NCBI RefSeq assembly: GCF_030272615.1
Contig: NW_026729155.1
Location: 105,314 to 169,313, forward strand
Direction: 5' to 3'
Source: Cryptomeria japonica
Taxonomy: Eukaryota > Streptophyta > Pinopsida > Cupressales > Cupressaceae
DNA: 64,000 bases
Part shown: positions 22,404 to 33,639 of the stretch, piece by piece
Layout of the letters: each line of letters begins with the position of its first letter
Position numbering within the stretch: the stretch's first letter is position 1
Made by a program: the position numbers and the translations under genes
Notes under the pieces: model-generated
What the model was told of the DNA's origin: nothing
What the model saw: only the letters and a program-made list of their open reading frames with translations
Databases searched by the model: none

Positions 22404-23603
22404 TTGGTTATGGGATATATAGATTTTTCTTGTGAACTTTTAAGAGTCTATCCAGTTCTATCAAAATTTTGGATTGTGAACAGGCTGGACCCAAGAAGAT
22501 ACACTAGGTCTCAGAGGTCTAAAGATATAGTTGACTTTGTCTTTCAGAAATTGCAAAACCTAAACTTTCAGGCATCATTTGCACCTAAGAGATGAGAAAG
22601 AAATAGACCTCCTTCTCCATCCTCTTCATTCTCCGTATCACCATTTTCTCAAGCCCTAACCTTGCATGGTGTTTCCTTACCCAGTGTAATCAAACCAACA
22701 CCTCTTAATATCATTCTTCCGATGGAAGCCAACAATCCATAGGGGGTTGTAGTAGGTCCATTGAATCTTGATCTAAATTTTAATTCTTTACCCAAAAGAG
22801 CGAGGGATCATTTCCCTAAATTTAGTGGTGATGGGAAGGTCATAATCGATGAACATTTGAATGCATTTAATGTTGCATGTGGTGTAATAGGTTTCCAACA
22901 TGAAGTTGTTGTAGTAAGGTTGTTTGTACAAATATTAATGGAAGTCATTGCAAATTGGTTTTATCATCTGCCAAATAATGTAGTAACAAACTGGCAACAT
23001 TTGAAAACTAGGTTTAAAGCTAGGTTCAAAGTAGCAGAAGATGAGAATTCCCTTTTGACCCAGTTAGCTCAACTAAAAAAAGAGATCCTTGAAACTATGA
23101 GAGATTTTATGGCTAGGTTTGATAAAATTGTCCATAAAATTCTTGCAAATCAGAAACCTTCAGATGATAACTTGAAATATTTTTTTATAAACTCTATGCC
23201 CTCAGAGATAAGTTTCTTGATTCCCAAATAGAGAGTCACAACTCTGAATGATGTTAAAACACTCGCTCTTGAGTTAAAAGATGATTTTATTACTGTGAGA
23301 AAATGGAAGAGGGAAGTGCAAGTGGCTAATGCACAACCCTCTACCTCTTCAAACCCTATAATTTACATATTGATGAATGATGTCATAACACTCAAAAGTC
23401 AGTTACCCAAGGCTAGTAAGTCTTACCCACAACCTTATCAAGACATACCAAGGAGGATTACAAATCAGTCTTTGGGAACTAGGAATATAGCCTTACAATT
23501 GCCTCCCGCTCAACAAAGACTAGCAATTGAAGCTCCACCAATTAAGGGGAATATGTGTGTTTTTCATCTCACTGATGATCATGATGGTAATTTTTATCCA
23601 TAG
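22404..23603 (+). pseudogene. Ty3/gypsy gag, degenerate
   Basis: 22404-22595 is a short N-terminal piece. The core is 22761-23231, a Retrotrans_gag-type domain: FPKFSGDGKVIIDEHLNAFN, VVRLFVQILMEVIANWFYHL, WQHLKTRFKARFKVAED, and MRDFMARFDKIVHKI. After a TAG the frame continues to 23603 as a Ser/Pro/Gln-rich tail (AIEAPPIKGN) with no CCHC zinc knuckle visible. Gag forms the retrotransposon particle. It follows the PBS at the expected distance. Stops between segments make it non-functional. Confidence 0.8.
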
Positions 23604-24149
23604 ATTGTTCCATATGCATAAATAATAAATACAAGAGAGGCCATAAGTGAACTTGGTCTAGAAGAAGAAGTCCATGGGCAACCTAGCAACTCTGGAATAC
23701 ACTTCCTGGAGTACAAATCAGATTCAAACAGAGGAGGTGATAGATTAGTGACCCTTGGAGACCCTTCTTGTGCCATCCCCACTAGAGCTCAATGTCAATC
23801 CAAAAATATAGGTACCACAACCTTTCCCAAAATTGTAGCTAAAGGTAAAGAACCTTTGAACTAGAACTCAGAGAATGGTTCAAGAGCTCAAGAGGTTTAG
23901 ATGTTGAAGCATGCTGATCCTGATACTTCTTTTGATATTGTTGAATTTTGCAAGGCATTAAAAATTTAGATTTTTCCTGCTGAATATCTTAGGTTGAATC
24001 CTAAAGTGTTAGAAAAGTTGATTAAATATATACAGGGGGAAACCTCTCATTTGCAATACACCAACATACCATTGATTAATCTTGAGTCTCCATAGGATGA
24101 AAAAGATACCAAATCCATAGAGTTGTCAAGTACAGTTCTAAATACATTA

Positions 24150-24653
24150 GCTAATGAACCAATTGAATCACCATCAGTACCTAACCAAAGGCCCTAGCAA
24201 TTTTATGTGTCTTTATTTATGAATGGATTTAAATTTAATAATTACATTATTGATTTCAGAGCCTCCTATAATATTATACCTTCTACAGTTGCTAAAGCAT
24301 TAGGCCTTTCACTCACTAAAACATTTAGTAAATTTTATTCAATGGACTCAAAGAAAATTCCTTTACTAGGTCAAATCAAAGATGTGCAAGTTGATCCTAG
24401 CAAAAGAGTGAAGTTGATTATTTTAGTTGCTGATATTCCTGCAAGTTATGGAATATTGTTAAGAAGGACTTTTTGTAAGGATTTGGGAGGAGAAATTAAA
24501 ATGGATTGGTCTGAGGCAATAATTCCCATTGGTAAAAAAAAAATTTCTCTTCAACCTGAACCAAAGTCCAAATATACTGTTTTCCCTTTGATGACCCAAA
24601 ATCCTAAATATTGTATCAAGAATGTGGTTTTAGCAATTATTTTCTCTCTCTAA
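24150..24653 (+). pseudogene. gypsy aspartic protease, active site degraded
   Basis: 24207-24653 reads FYVSLFMNGFKFNNYIID leading into the active-site region, then ASYNIIPSTVAKALGLSL, IPLLGQIKDVQVDPSKRVKL, and ILVADIPASYGILLRRTF. This matches retropepsin layout: flap-like segment and the A-x-Y-G-I-L-L-G-R region, here ASYGILLRR. The catalytic Asp-Ser-Gly is replaced by Asp-Phe-Arg, so it cannot be active. It sits between gag and the RNase H/RT region as in Ty3 elements. Confidence 0.8.
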
Positions 24654-24654
24654 T

Positions 24655-25045
24655 GATAAAAAAGGTACACAAGAAGATGTAGTGGATATTACTGCACACT
24701 TGTGGGAAATGGAATTTGATGGTAGTGGTGCATTGAATGGATCTAGTGCTAGAGTGGTGCTCATTTCCCCAGAAGGTGAAAAGATTCTTTTTTTATTCAA
24801 ATTAGAGTTTAAGAACACTAATAACACCACAAAATATAAGGCATTGTTGTAAGGAATAGAGAAAGCTAGAAAAAGGGGAATCAAATTGTTGAGTGCCAAA
24901 GGCAATGAAAAATTGATTGTTAAAAAAGTACGAGGTCTCTTCTTGATAAAGAATGAAAGGCTCAGAGATTACAAAACAAAGTCTAGGATGAGATTGAATA
25001 TTTTGATGCTTTCTCAATTGAATTGAAAATTCTCATACAGATTTT
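24655..25045 (+). pseudogene. additional RNase H domain between protease and RT
   Basis: Frame 24655 encodes LWEMEFDGSGALNGSSARVV, then LISPEGEKILFLFKLEF, TNNTTKYKALL, GIKLLSAKGNEKLIVKKVRG and KNERLRDYK; a frameshift near 24985 gives DEIEYFDAFSIEL. This is the archaeal/plant-type RNase H fold. First Asp (EFDGS) is present; the catalytic Glu expected in TAEYEA is Lys (TTKYKA) and the Asp expected in GDAEL is Asn (GNEKL). It precedes RT rather than following it. Plant Tat-lineage elements are known to carry a second RNase H. Inactive here through substitutions, a stop and a frameshift. Confidence 0.75.
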
Positions 25046-26815
25046 TTGGCAGTGTCAGCGTCTTTATTGCTCCCACATCTTTATTTTGGTGTGGATGTTT
25101 ACAGGATTGGAGTTATATATCGTCCTAATGTACCTGCTAATTCAAATTTTTGGCAAGTGTTTGGAAATGATAAACACATAAACCAATTCTTGCAAAATGC
25201 TGAAATGTTTGCCTCTTCTTTCTATGAAGGTTTTGAGAATGAATGTAATGAGTTTTGTCTAGATATAGGGGGAGGTTTTAAAAAGGAAGTTTTTCAGTTG
25301 AAGGAAAATCATTTTCCAAAAGGCCTTGTATCCTTAGAATGCCTCTTTGATCATAATGATAGGTATGTCAAAGAAAATCTTTCTCAAACTGCTAACACAT
25401 TGGCAGAATATGAAAAGATTAATTTAGGTGATGAAAACAACCTAAAGATGGTTAATTTAGGCAAGTGTTGCAACTCTAAAGAAGGGCATTTGTTTGCTAA
25501 ACTGCTACACAAATTTTTAGACATTTTTTCCTGGTCTTATGAGGATTTGAAAGACTTCAGAAATGGTTAGTTTCAACATCATATACCCCTCAAACCCGAA
25601 GTGGCTCCTTTTAGACAAAAATTAAGAAATTATAATCCCAAGGTCGTAGATTCTATTTTCAAAGAAATAGATAAGATGCTTTAGGCAAGGATCATCTATC
25701 TTATTTATCATTCTACGTGGGTGGCCAATATTGTTCCGGTTCACAAGAAAAATGGAGAAATAAGGATCTGTGTGGATTTTCGAAACTTGAATTAGGATAG
25801 TTTAAAGGATAATTAACCATTGCCAGCGATGGCTCATATTCTCCAAACTGTTGCTGGATCAGAAATGATGTTGATGCTTGATGGTTTCTCTGGTTATAAA
25901 CATATAAGTGTAACAAAAAGAAGACCAACACAAAACAACCTTCACAATGCCTTGGGGAGCCTTCACCTACAATCGAATACCTTTCGGCCTTGTACATGCG
26001 GGAGAAACTTTTCAAAGGGCAAAGAATCCCTCATTCAATCACCTCATTGGTAAGACTATAGTTATCTATCTCGATGATTTGACATTTTTCTCTAAAAGAA
26101 GGAAAAATCACCTAATAGATTTGGACACTGTGCTACAAAGATGTAGAGACCATGGTATTTCTCTCAACCCAAAGAAGTCAGTTTTTTGTGTTACAAAGGA
26201 AAAGCTATTAGGGCATACAGTTTCACAAGATGGTATCAAAATAGATCTTGATCGAGTAAAAGATATTCACCAGTTAAGTCTTCCATCAGACAATAGTGAT
26301 GTCAAATCAATCTTTGGGCAACTGAGTTTCCTCAGGAGGTTCGTGCTAGAATTCAATGAAATGACCAAACACATTGTAGGGATGATGAGTGAAAAGCAAA
26401 TTTTCAAATGGAAGGAAGATGAAAAAAGAACCTTTGAAGAGGTAAAAGAAGCAATTGCTCATGCTCGGAGATTAATAAATCCTAATTTTAAGAGATATTT
26501 TATCATGTATTGTTATTCTTCAAAACACACAATGTCCGGTATTCCTCTGAAAGTAATGAACTGAATGAAGAAGTCCCTATTGCGTTCATCAGTATTCTGT
26601 TGAAAAAGCATGAATTGAATTACTCATTAGTTGAGAAGCAGGCCTTTGTAATTATTAAAGTTGTAAATCATTTTAGGTATTATATTCTGTATTCCCATTC
26701 AATTGTCTTTGTGCCAAATCCCACTATAAAAAGTATCTTGACTCAGCAAGAGGTAGGAATGAATAATAGAGCAACCTGGGTTTCAAAGGTTCAGGAGTTT
26801 GATCTGGATATCTAA
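25046..26815 (+). pseudogene. gypsy linker, reverse transcriptase and ancestral RNase H
   Basis: 25046-25570 is a linker typical of the family (SASLLLPHLYFGVDVYRIGV, FLDIFSWSYEDLKDF). RT follows in frame after a TAG: PFRQKLRNYNPKVVDSIFKE, WVANIVPVHKKNGEIRICVD, FRNLN, AGSEMMLMLDGFSGY; then after a frameshift near 25919 AFTYNRIPFGLVHAGETFQ and the catalytic IVIYLDDLTFFS. RT polymerises cDNA. 26400-26815 is the second RNase H: KWKEDEKRTFEEVKEAIAHA, then MYCYSSKHTMSG where canonical TDAS should be, and KKHELNYSLVEKQAF. The first catalytic Asp is missing in this ancestral RNase H. Multiple TAG/TAA and frameshifts show an inactive element. Confidence 0.85.
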
Positions 26816-27272
26816 TTGACCAAGTTAGTCCAGGGGCAATGATTATGTCATTTGATAGCTGAAAACAAGAATGAGGAGGACAAACTCCCACTAATTTTAT
26901 TTGTCAACTTGCAAGATGAGTGCTTCAATGATGTGGCTCATTACTTAGCTTATGGAGAATGCCCCAAGCATTTAAGTCCAAAAGAAAAGAGAAATTTAAG
27001 ATTAAGGTGACTAAATATGTGATTGTGGATGATATCCTATACCAAAAGGGCTTGGATGGGTCATTCTTAAGGTGTGTTGACAAAAAACAACAGAAGAATC
27101 TTTTAAAAGTTTTTCATAATGAGACATGTAGAGGACACAATTCATCTACTGTAACAGCTTTCAAAATTATAGGGAGTTGTTACTACTAGCTTGGAATGTT
27201 TAAAGATGCATATAAATGGGTTGCAGGATGAGAAAAAAACAAGTTATTCTCAGGAAGAGCTCAATTAGCTGT
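26816..27272 (+). pseudogene. gypsy integrase N-terminus, truncated
   Basis: 26820-27190 contains a pre-integrase segment (LPLILFVNLQDECFNDVAHY, LAYGECPKHLSPKEKRNLR) and the H2C2 zinc region (RCVDKKQQKNLLKVFHNETC, RGHNSSTVTAFK). It continues AYKWVAG, then a stop and EKNKLFSGRAQLA, where the second zinc-binding Cys pair (CEKC in relatives, from memory) reads stop-EKN. Recognisable sequence ends at about 27272 with an abrupt switch to unrelated DNA. The catalytic DDE core is absent, so this was cut by deletion or by a later insertion. Confidence 0.75.
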
Positions 27273-28380
27273 TGATGCAGAGAGTCTTGGAGCCTTGTTT
27301 GTTTCAGCTTCTTGAGTGACTTGTCTTACTCAACCCTACTACTACTCAAGTCCTTCCTCCTATGGCACTTGGTAAGGGTTATAAAAATGAGACCTTTAAG
27401 GTCTGAACCTTCTTGACTTACCTCCTAGGTTTAGCTAATGGTTTCTAGAAAATCAACTCACGTACACTTGAGGTTGTCACCTCAGCTACTCACACTCACC
27501 TCTCCTGGGCTCCAACCACTCCTGCTAGGATCTTAACACACCAACTCTTCTTATGGTTTCCCAATGCATTAATAAGGTGTATTCATTTTTGTTTTTAAGT
27601 TTAAGGCTCACCAAATCCATCACCATGGTTTCTCAAGCCTTCGAGGTCTCTACCGGCACCTAAATAGGCCTAATTGCATTAGCCCTCCTTAAGCGGTTTT
27701 TGGGGTTTAATTTGCAAAAGCCCCAAACAAGCATAGGAATAAATCATGTATTAGGATACCATTTTGGAATTTTTAGACAATACTATAAAATTGCATCTGG
27801 GTTATTTGTATAGGTGTGGTTTCCAATGTTGTAATATTTTGTGGGCTTTTAGGCTTAACCGATGGATTGACAAACTTGGTCTAGAACCTTTCACTAGTAA
27901 AAAATCCTGCTCTAAAAACCTTGGGAACCTTCAAGGAAACTCTTAGGGCTTTCCATACAGATTCCACTTGGGCTTGCATCAATCTCCAAGTTCTCACAAA
28001 TCACACTTTTCTTACTGTCCTAACTCACCTACTCCAAGCGGTGAGCCTAGGTCTTCATTATTTCTCCTCCTCCTAGACCTGCAACATCACACACCCTATT
28101 CTAAAACTATGTACAAAACCTAACCTATCATTCTTAATGATTTCAACAAGTGCCATCAAAGAATTCCAAGGCTAGAGCCATTTCTTTCTCTTAAACCCTA
28201 CTTGCAAGGGTTTTGCTCCTAGTTGCAAAGAATGACAGAAATCCCTACAACCTGGAACAATCAAACCTGCAAACCAACCTTATTGAAAACAAATACAATT
28301 AACATATAAATATGGCAATGATTTTACACCATCTAGTCTATACTGGACCGTACAAGAAATGAAAACAAGACAAAAGTCTA
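27273..28380. other. unassigned pyrimidine-rich DNA
   Basis: No domain found. The plus strand is rich in CT and ACTC motifs (for example CTCACACTCACCTCTCCTGG near 27489) and higher in C than its surroundings. It may be LTR or 5' UTR sequence of the gypsy fragment that begins near 28390, but no boundary or second copy is visible. Confidence 0.4.
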
Positions 28381-28389
28381 AAAAACATT

Positions 28390-29415
28390 GTCGTGAACCA
28401 TGGGTGCTCAAACATATAGATGCCTTGAGAAAGGTAAAATGCATTATGTTGAAGTTACATCCAACAATGATGATACTATTCATGATACTTCGGAGAGTGG
28501 CAATGAAGAATAAGATAACATTTCCTTAGCACATGTAGCTACTACCATACTTCTAGGAATACCCAAGTATAGATCATTCAAGGTAAGAGGAATTATGAAT
28601 GGACATCAAGTGACATGTTTGGTTGATAGCAGCTCAACTCACAATTTTGTGAGTGATAGTTTGGTGGTTAGGAGTGGATTGCCATTGGAATGGTTTTAAG
28701 GATTCTATGTCATGATGGCTGGTGGATTTAACATGACATGCAACAAGAGGATACCATAGATGAATATTGAGTTTAATGGCTAGAACATCAATGATAATTT
28801 CTACGTGATTAGGATTAGAGATTCTCATGTCATATTAGGAATTCAATGGTTGTGCACTCTCTTGGGAAGTACATTCAGGATTCCTAGGAAATGGAGTTAG
28901 ACTTCATTGTGGATTAGAAGAAGATAATACTCAGGGCTTTAGTAGGTGAAGAATAATTGATTATAGTAGCAGGAATGATCATAATGATGTGTAATCATGA
29001 TGGGAATATGGGGTAGCCTTACTAGTTGATTCTTCAAGATGAGGAAATAATGTTAATACAAAATATTTTTCACTCGTATGACATTTCATGATAAGGCTCC
29101 TATCCTTTATGCATCTATCATGGACATATTGGAGTATATAGAAGGAATGAGTGTACAAACACTCATGAGTATGAGTATGCAACATGTTATTGATTTAAAT
29201 GTAGTGGTGGGATCATTATCAATCGATGTTGGAAGGAGAGTGGATAAGCATAATATAAGAAATAAATTCACATGGAAGAGTTGTGGGTTTTCATAATCTA
29301 ATTGCTTTAGAATGGAGCAGTAGAGTGATATAGTGTTTTCCATAAGGCTGGTTTGGGATCCTGGTTGTGCAACTGAGAATCACTTGAGGACAAACAATGT
29401 TTGGGCTGGGAAGAC
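28390..29415 (+). pseudogene. Ty3/gypsy protease and 3' terminal internal region
   Basis: 28425-28870 reads CLEKGKMHYVEVTSNNDDT, then SFKVRGIMNGHQVTCLVD followed by SSSTHNFVSDSLVV, VMMAGGFNMTCNKRIP and FYVIRIRDSHVILGIQWL. This is a retropepsin of the VDSGATHNFI type with Gly changed to Ser. 29300-29410 reads VWDPGCATENHLRTNNVWAG, the style of the extreme 3' end of such elements, and is followed by a purine-rich GGGCTGGGAAGA and the LTR. RT, RNase H and integrase that should lie between are deleted, so this is an internally deleted copy. Confidence 0.65.
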
Positions 29416-30651
29416 TCTAATGTTTCTAATTTTTAGGTGACAACTAATTAAATTGTTTTTTTTTTTAAATTCAAATGATGACTTAAAATTAATTAATCTA
29501 ATTAAAAAATAAAATATTATTAGATGTCAATTTACTAAATAAAGTTCTCCAAAATATTTAATTAGTACTTTAAGTCAACCAATTTGGCTTAATGTTTTAG
29601 ATGCTTCTTCAAGTTATTTATAAGGAGGTTGAATGGAGGAATGAAGGCATCCTCGATATGGTGCTTTTGATTTGATAAATGATTTAAGATATTTAGAGAT
29701 GAAAACCTTTAGGAGTACAGAAGGGATACACAAAAAGATGATTCTTCTAGAAAGTGGATTCACAATAGAGTTCATAGCTAGGCCAAATTTGTAAAGTCTC
29801 CATCTGAGAATTTTTTTTAAGATTTAGGGTTTATTTCAAAAAATAAAGATATTTGCGATAATAGGAATATATATACAGTCATGTGACTAGGTATTATATT
29901 TCTTAATATTATAATGGATATATATTTTATTGGGTCTTTCATTAATCAATGTGAAAAGACTTATGTCCACCATAATAGTTGTAAGTAATCTTGGTTATCT
30001 TATTACGAGATGGTTTATTATACATTCTCGTGACTATGATATTATCATTCTTTGCAAGGCTCCAATCTTTGTAATGTTAAGAGATAAATATTATCAAGAT
30101 AGGATTTGCATGTTAATGTGAATGTTATTTTAAAAAGGTTCCTTCGGCCATTGGAGAAAATAATAAGATTTTGGGCATATTCATCACTTAAGCTCGATGC
30201 AAGAAATCTCTTGTCATGAGGATTATTTAGTCAATCAAATTTATTTTGAATATAGTAGGTGGATTAATATTTTAATTCAGGCTTGAAAACCCATATGGGT
30301 ACCTTAGTTTCATTGGCAACTGGCTTGAAATATTTCTTGAAAATCTCTTGATATGGGTACCTTAGTTTCATTGGCAACTAGCTTGAAATATTTCTCCTAT
30401 TTGGAGTTAGTGATAAAATAATTTGGGATTACATTATCTCTCATAGCTCATGATATTTGATGAGAAAGTGGAAAATACATGTGCAATATTACTTCTCAAC
30501 AAGGTCGATTTAGTGAAAGTGGACTTTCTTTCCTATTGCAATCTTAATGTTGACCTTCCAAAACAAATCAATGTCAATTAAGGAGAAACTACCTTGCTAG
30601 CAATTCTAGTTATGTGTATTGGAGGTTTGAAGTCTTGCATCAAATAATTTA
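29416..30651 (+). mobile_element. gypsy LTR, plus orientation (3' LTR, right part missing)
   Basis: Starts TCTAATGTTTCTAATTTTTA after a purine-rich tract; the expected start TG reads TC. It matches the reverse complement of 32323-33606 over its whole length. Similarity is lost after GCATCAAATAATTTA near 30651. It contains a 58 bp tandem duplication at 30293-30396. Confidence 0.75.
30293..30396 (+). repeat. 58 bp tandem duplication in the LTR
   Basis: ATATGGGTACCTTAGTTTCA followed by TTGGCAACTGGCTTGAAATA occurs at 30293 and again at 30351. The inverted LTR copy (32323-33606) has only one corresponding unit. Confidence 0.9.
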
Positions 30652-31329
30652 ATTGTAGACATGTAAAAGGTTATCCTCATAACCATCTTATTAATGAATT
30701 GGGTATCAATGTCTAAATCATGAAAATTTATTAATTTATTAAATCATTTTCATCAATTCATTAAATCCTTTTGCGACGTTTTAATTATTAAGGATTTCAT
30801 TTATCTTTTTATTTCATAAAAGTGCCTTCTACCCTTAGTCTCTGTCCTTTTCACAAAACCCATGTCCTCTTTATCTTCTTTCACTCCTAATTTCATGCAC
30901 TTAGAGAATGTGGGATAATTTCTCATTTCTAACTACCTTGTTTAATCACACATTGCTCCCTCTACTTGTTTTTCCTATGAGGATATCTCTAAATTTGTTT
31001 GCCCCTCTCATATTGAGCTCTATCACTTCTTTAAGTTCAAGCATTATAATTTTATTTTGAAAACTCCTACATCTTGAAATATCTCCTTATGAGATCCATT
31101 TTGTATTGATTGATCTTGTCCATTCACCATAACTTTCTTGTATATTTATATTTCTAAATCTAAGAGAAATTGTTTGAATGTAAGAACTCTAATTGATAGG
31201 AGGGAAATAGAATTAAGCATGTGATTGAATGCCTATGTGTTAGATTAGTACATTAGAATGTTTTATTTCCCTTGCAAGTACTATATTTTTGGATGTTGTA
31301 AATAACTCAATCTTAATCTATAAGGTCAA
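30652..31329. other. AT-rich spacer between the two facing gypsy fragments
   Basis: No gene or element domain could be read on either strand. It separates the truncated plus-strand LTR from the minus-strand gag. Confidence 0.5.
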
Positions 31330-31783
31330 AGGCATATTTCGGTTTCCTCCATTCCTAGAAACAATTGAACCGTCACCTTGTGTTACTAATCCATGATACC
31401 ACAACCAATGTGCAACTCCTTCAAGGTGAAGAGTAGTAAACTTGGTGCCCTAACTCTCCATTAGATTTAGATCAAGGTAAGTATCTGATTTTTGAATCCA
31501 ACCTAGATAGTTGTACCCTTGGATTATCCATCAAAGCTAGGTAGTGATAGATTTCCCAACCTTTTCTGCAACCCATAGTTCATCTTCCCTTGATTTCATT
31601 TTTTATTCTTAGACTTTTTGAATTTAGTACTCTCCAAGTAGTGTTTGAAAGTGATCATTGCATGAAAATTTACCCTCAAAGCTTGATAATTAGCCAAAAT
31701 GTCAACATCCCCATTATCTTCAATGGGTTCGTCCTATCTAGGCCCATCTTCTGGTATAAAAGTAGGCATATAAGGTCTAGATT
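31330..31783 (-). pseudogene. Ty3/gypsy gag N-terminus, minus strand
   Basis: Reading 31783 downward gives NGDVDILANYQALRVNFHAM, ITFKHYLESTKFKKSKNK, RLGNLSLPSFDG, SDTYLDLNLMES and FTTLHLEGVAHWLWYHGL, with stops and one frameshift near 31510. The order (coiled N-terminus, LPxFDG, LHLEGxAHxWW-type) is that of Retrotrans_gag in plant Ty3 elements. It follows a PBS-like site and an LTR, all on the minus strand. Similarity stops near 31330; the rest of gag and pol is absent. Confidence 0.65.
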
Positions 31784-31795
31784 GTGATGAAACCA
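31784..31795 (-). promoter_or_regulatory. putative primer binding site, initiator Met tRNA-like
   Basis: Minus strand TGGTTTCATCAC resembles the common plant PBS TGGTATCAGAGC at 8 of 12 positions and lies between LTR and gag. Weak on its own; position supports it. Confidence 0.4.
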
Positions 31796-31799
31796 TAGT

Positions 31800-33606
31800 T
31801 TTTCTTGTAAAATGTTACTTGCTTTCTATAGATTTTCTACTTTCTTCACTTTTTGTGTGCACCAAAGTCCTCCCATATGACGTGTTATGATCCAACTAAC
31901 TCAAATAAATATTGTTCTCCTTCAGTGGTCTTATTATATTTGAAAACATTTGTTTGGCTTCTTCTTCACTTGATCATGGTGGTTGATCTAAACCTAGAAT
32001 TACTCCTTTGTATTTTTCCAAGATATGCCACGTATATAATCAACCCAAATAGGGATATAGAAAATTAACAAAAACTTTGTTTGCAAACTAACAATAATTG
32101 AGTTCCAAACTTAGAGTCTCAATTTTAAATATGAAACTTAATAGAATATAATTGCAGCTATCTTTGCTATTATTAGTACTACTTAGAAGTATAGAAAAGA
32201 CATAAAAATTATTCACCACTAATAAAATAGTTGGCACCTCTTCTTGCAGTAGTCTAGGGAAAGGTTGAAATCAATACAATTAGTGTCTACATTTGAAGGC
32301 GCTATAACTTAGTAGATATGTTTAAATTCTTTGATGTAAGACTTCAAACCTCTAATACACATAATGGAAATGGCTAGCAAGTTGGTTTCTCCTTATTTAA
32401 TGTTGACTTGTTCTAGGAGCTCAACATTAAGATTTCCATAGGAAAGAAAGTCCATGCTCATTAAATCCACCTTGCTTAGAAGTACTATTGCACCTATATT
32501 TGTCACATCCTCAAGCGAGAGACTCATGCAATAGCCACAACAAAGAAAGATATAAATCCTTGACAAGGAACTAATGAAATATCATGATCTATGAGAGCCA
32601 ATGCCATCCCAAATTATTCTAGCACTAATTAAATATAGGAGAAATATTTCAAGCTAGCCACCACTGAAACTAATGTGCCAATATGTTCAGAACTATTATT
32701 CTATCACACCAAAAACATTATATCCACATGGAAATATTAATCCGCCCACTATAGTCAACATAACTTTAATGGACTAGTGATCTTCACTGCAAGAGATTGC
32801 TTGCACTAAGCTTAAGTGATGAATATTCTTGAAATATTATTATTTTCTCCCATGACCAAAGGAACCTTTTTAAAATAACATTTATATTAATATGCAAAGC
32901 CTAACTTAATAATATTTATTGAATAAAATGACAAATATTGGAGCCTTAAAAAAAACTAACATCATACTCATAGGAATACATATTCAACCATCCGCTAATA
33001 AGATAATCAAAATGCCTCCAGAACTATTATGGTGGATATAATTCTTTTCAGACCGATTAATGAAAGGCCTACTATAAATTTATCTCCATTAAAATACTAA
33101 GAAATACAATAACGAGTCATTTGAAAGTCTTTATTATTCTTATTATTACAAATATCTTTATGTTTGAAATAAACCCTAAATCTTACAATTTTGTCTCCAA
33201 TGGAGAATATACAATTTTGGCCCAACAATGAACTCCATAGTGAATTCACTACCCTGAAGAACTAGATTTTTTATTAGACTTTCTATACTCCTGGAGTTTT
33301 TTACCTCCAAAAATATTAAATTGTTTATGAAATCAAAAGCATCATATCAAGCATGCCTTCCTTCTTCCATTTAGCCTCCTTAGAAAGAACTCCAAGAAGT
33401 ATCTAGATCATTAACTTGACTTTGTCAACTTAAAATATTAATTATATTTTGGAGAACTTTATTTAATAAAGTGACAAATAATAATATTTTATTATTGGTT
33501 TAAATTAATTAATATTAAGTCATCATTTGAATATTTTATTTATTTTTTAGACAACTTAATAAAAAATAATTTAATTAATTTCCACTTAAAAATTATAAAC
33601 ATTACA
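31800..33606 (-). mobile_element. gypsy LTR, minus orientation (5' LTR of the minus-strand fragment)
   Basis: Begins on the minus strand at 33606 with TGTAATGTTTATAATTTTTA and runs left; 32323-33606 matches the plus-strand LTR 29416-30651 in inverted orientation. The remaining 31800-32322 would be R/U5 sequence lost from the other copy. Shared blocks include AATAAAGTTCTCCAAAATAT, CACCATAATAGTT and TTTAAAAAGGTTCCTT. The end near 31800 is approximate. Confidence 0.7.
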
Positions 33607-33639
33607 CAACACCCTTTTCAAAACACATTGAATGTACAC

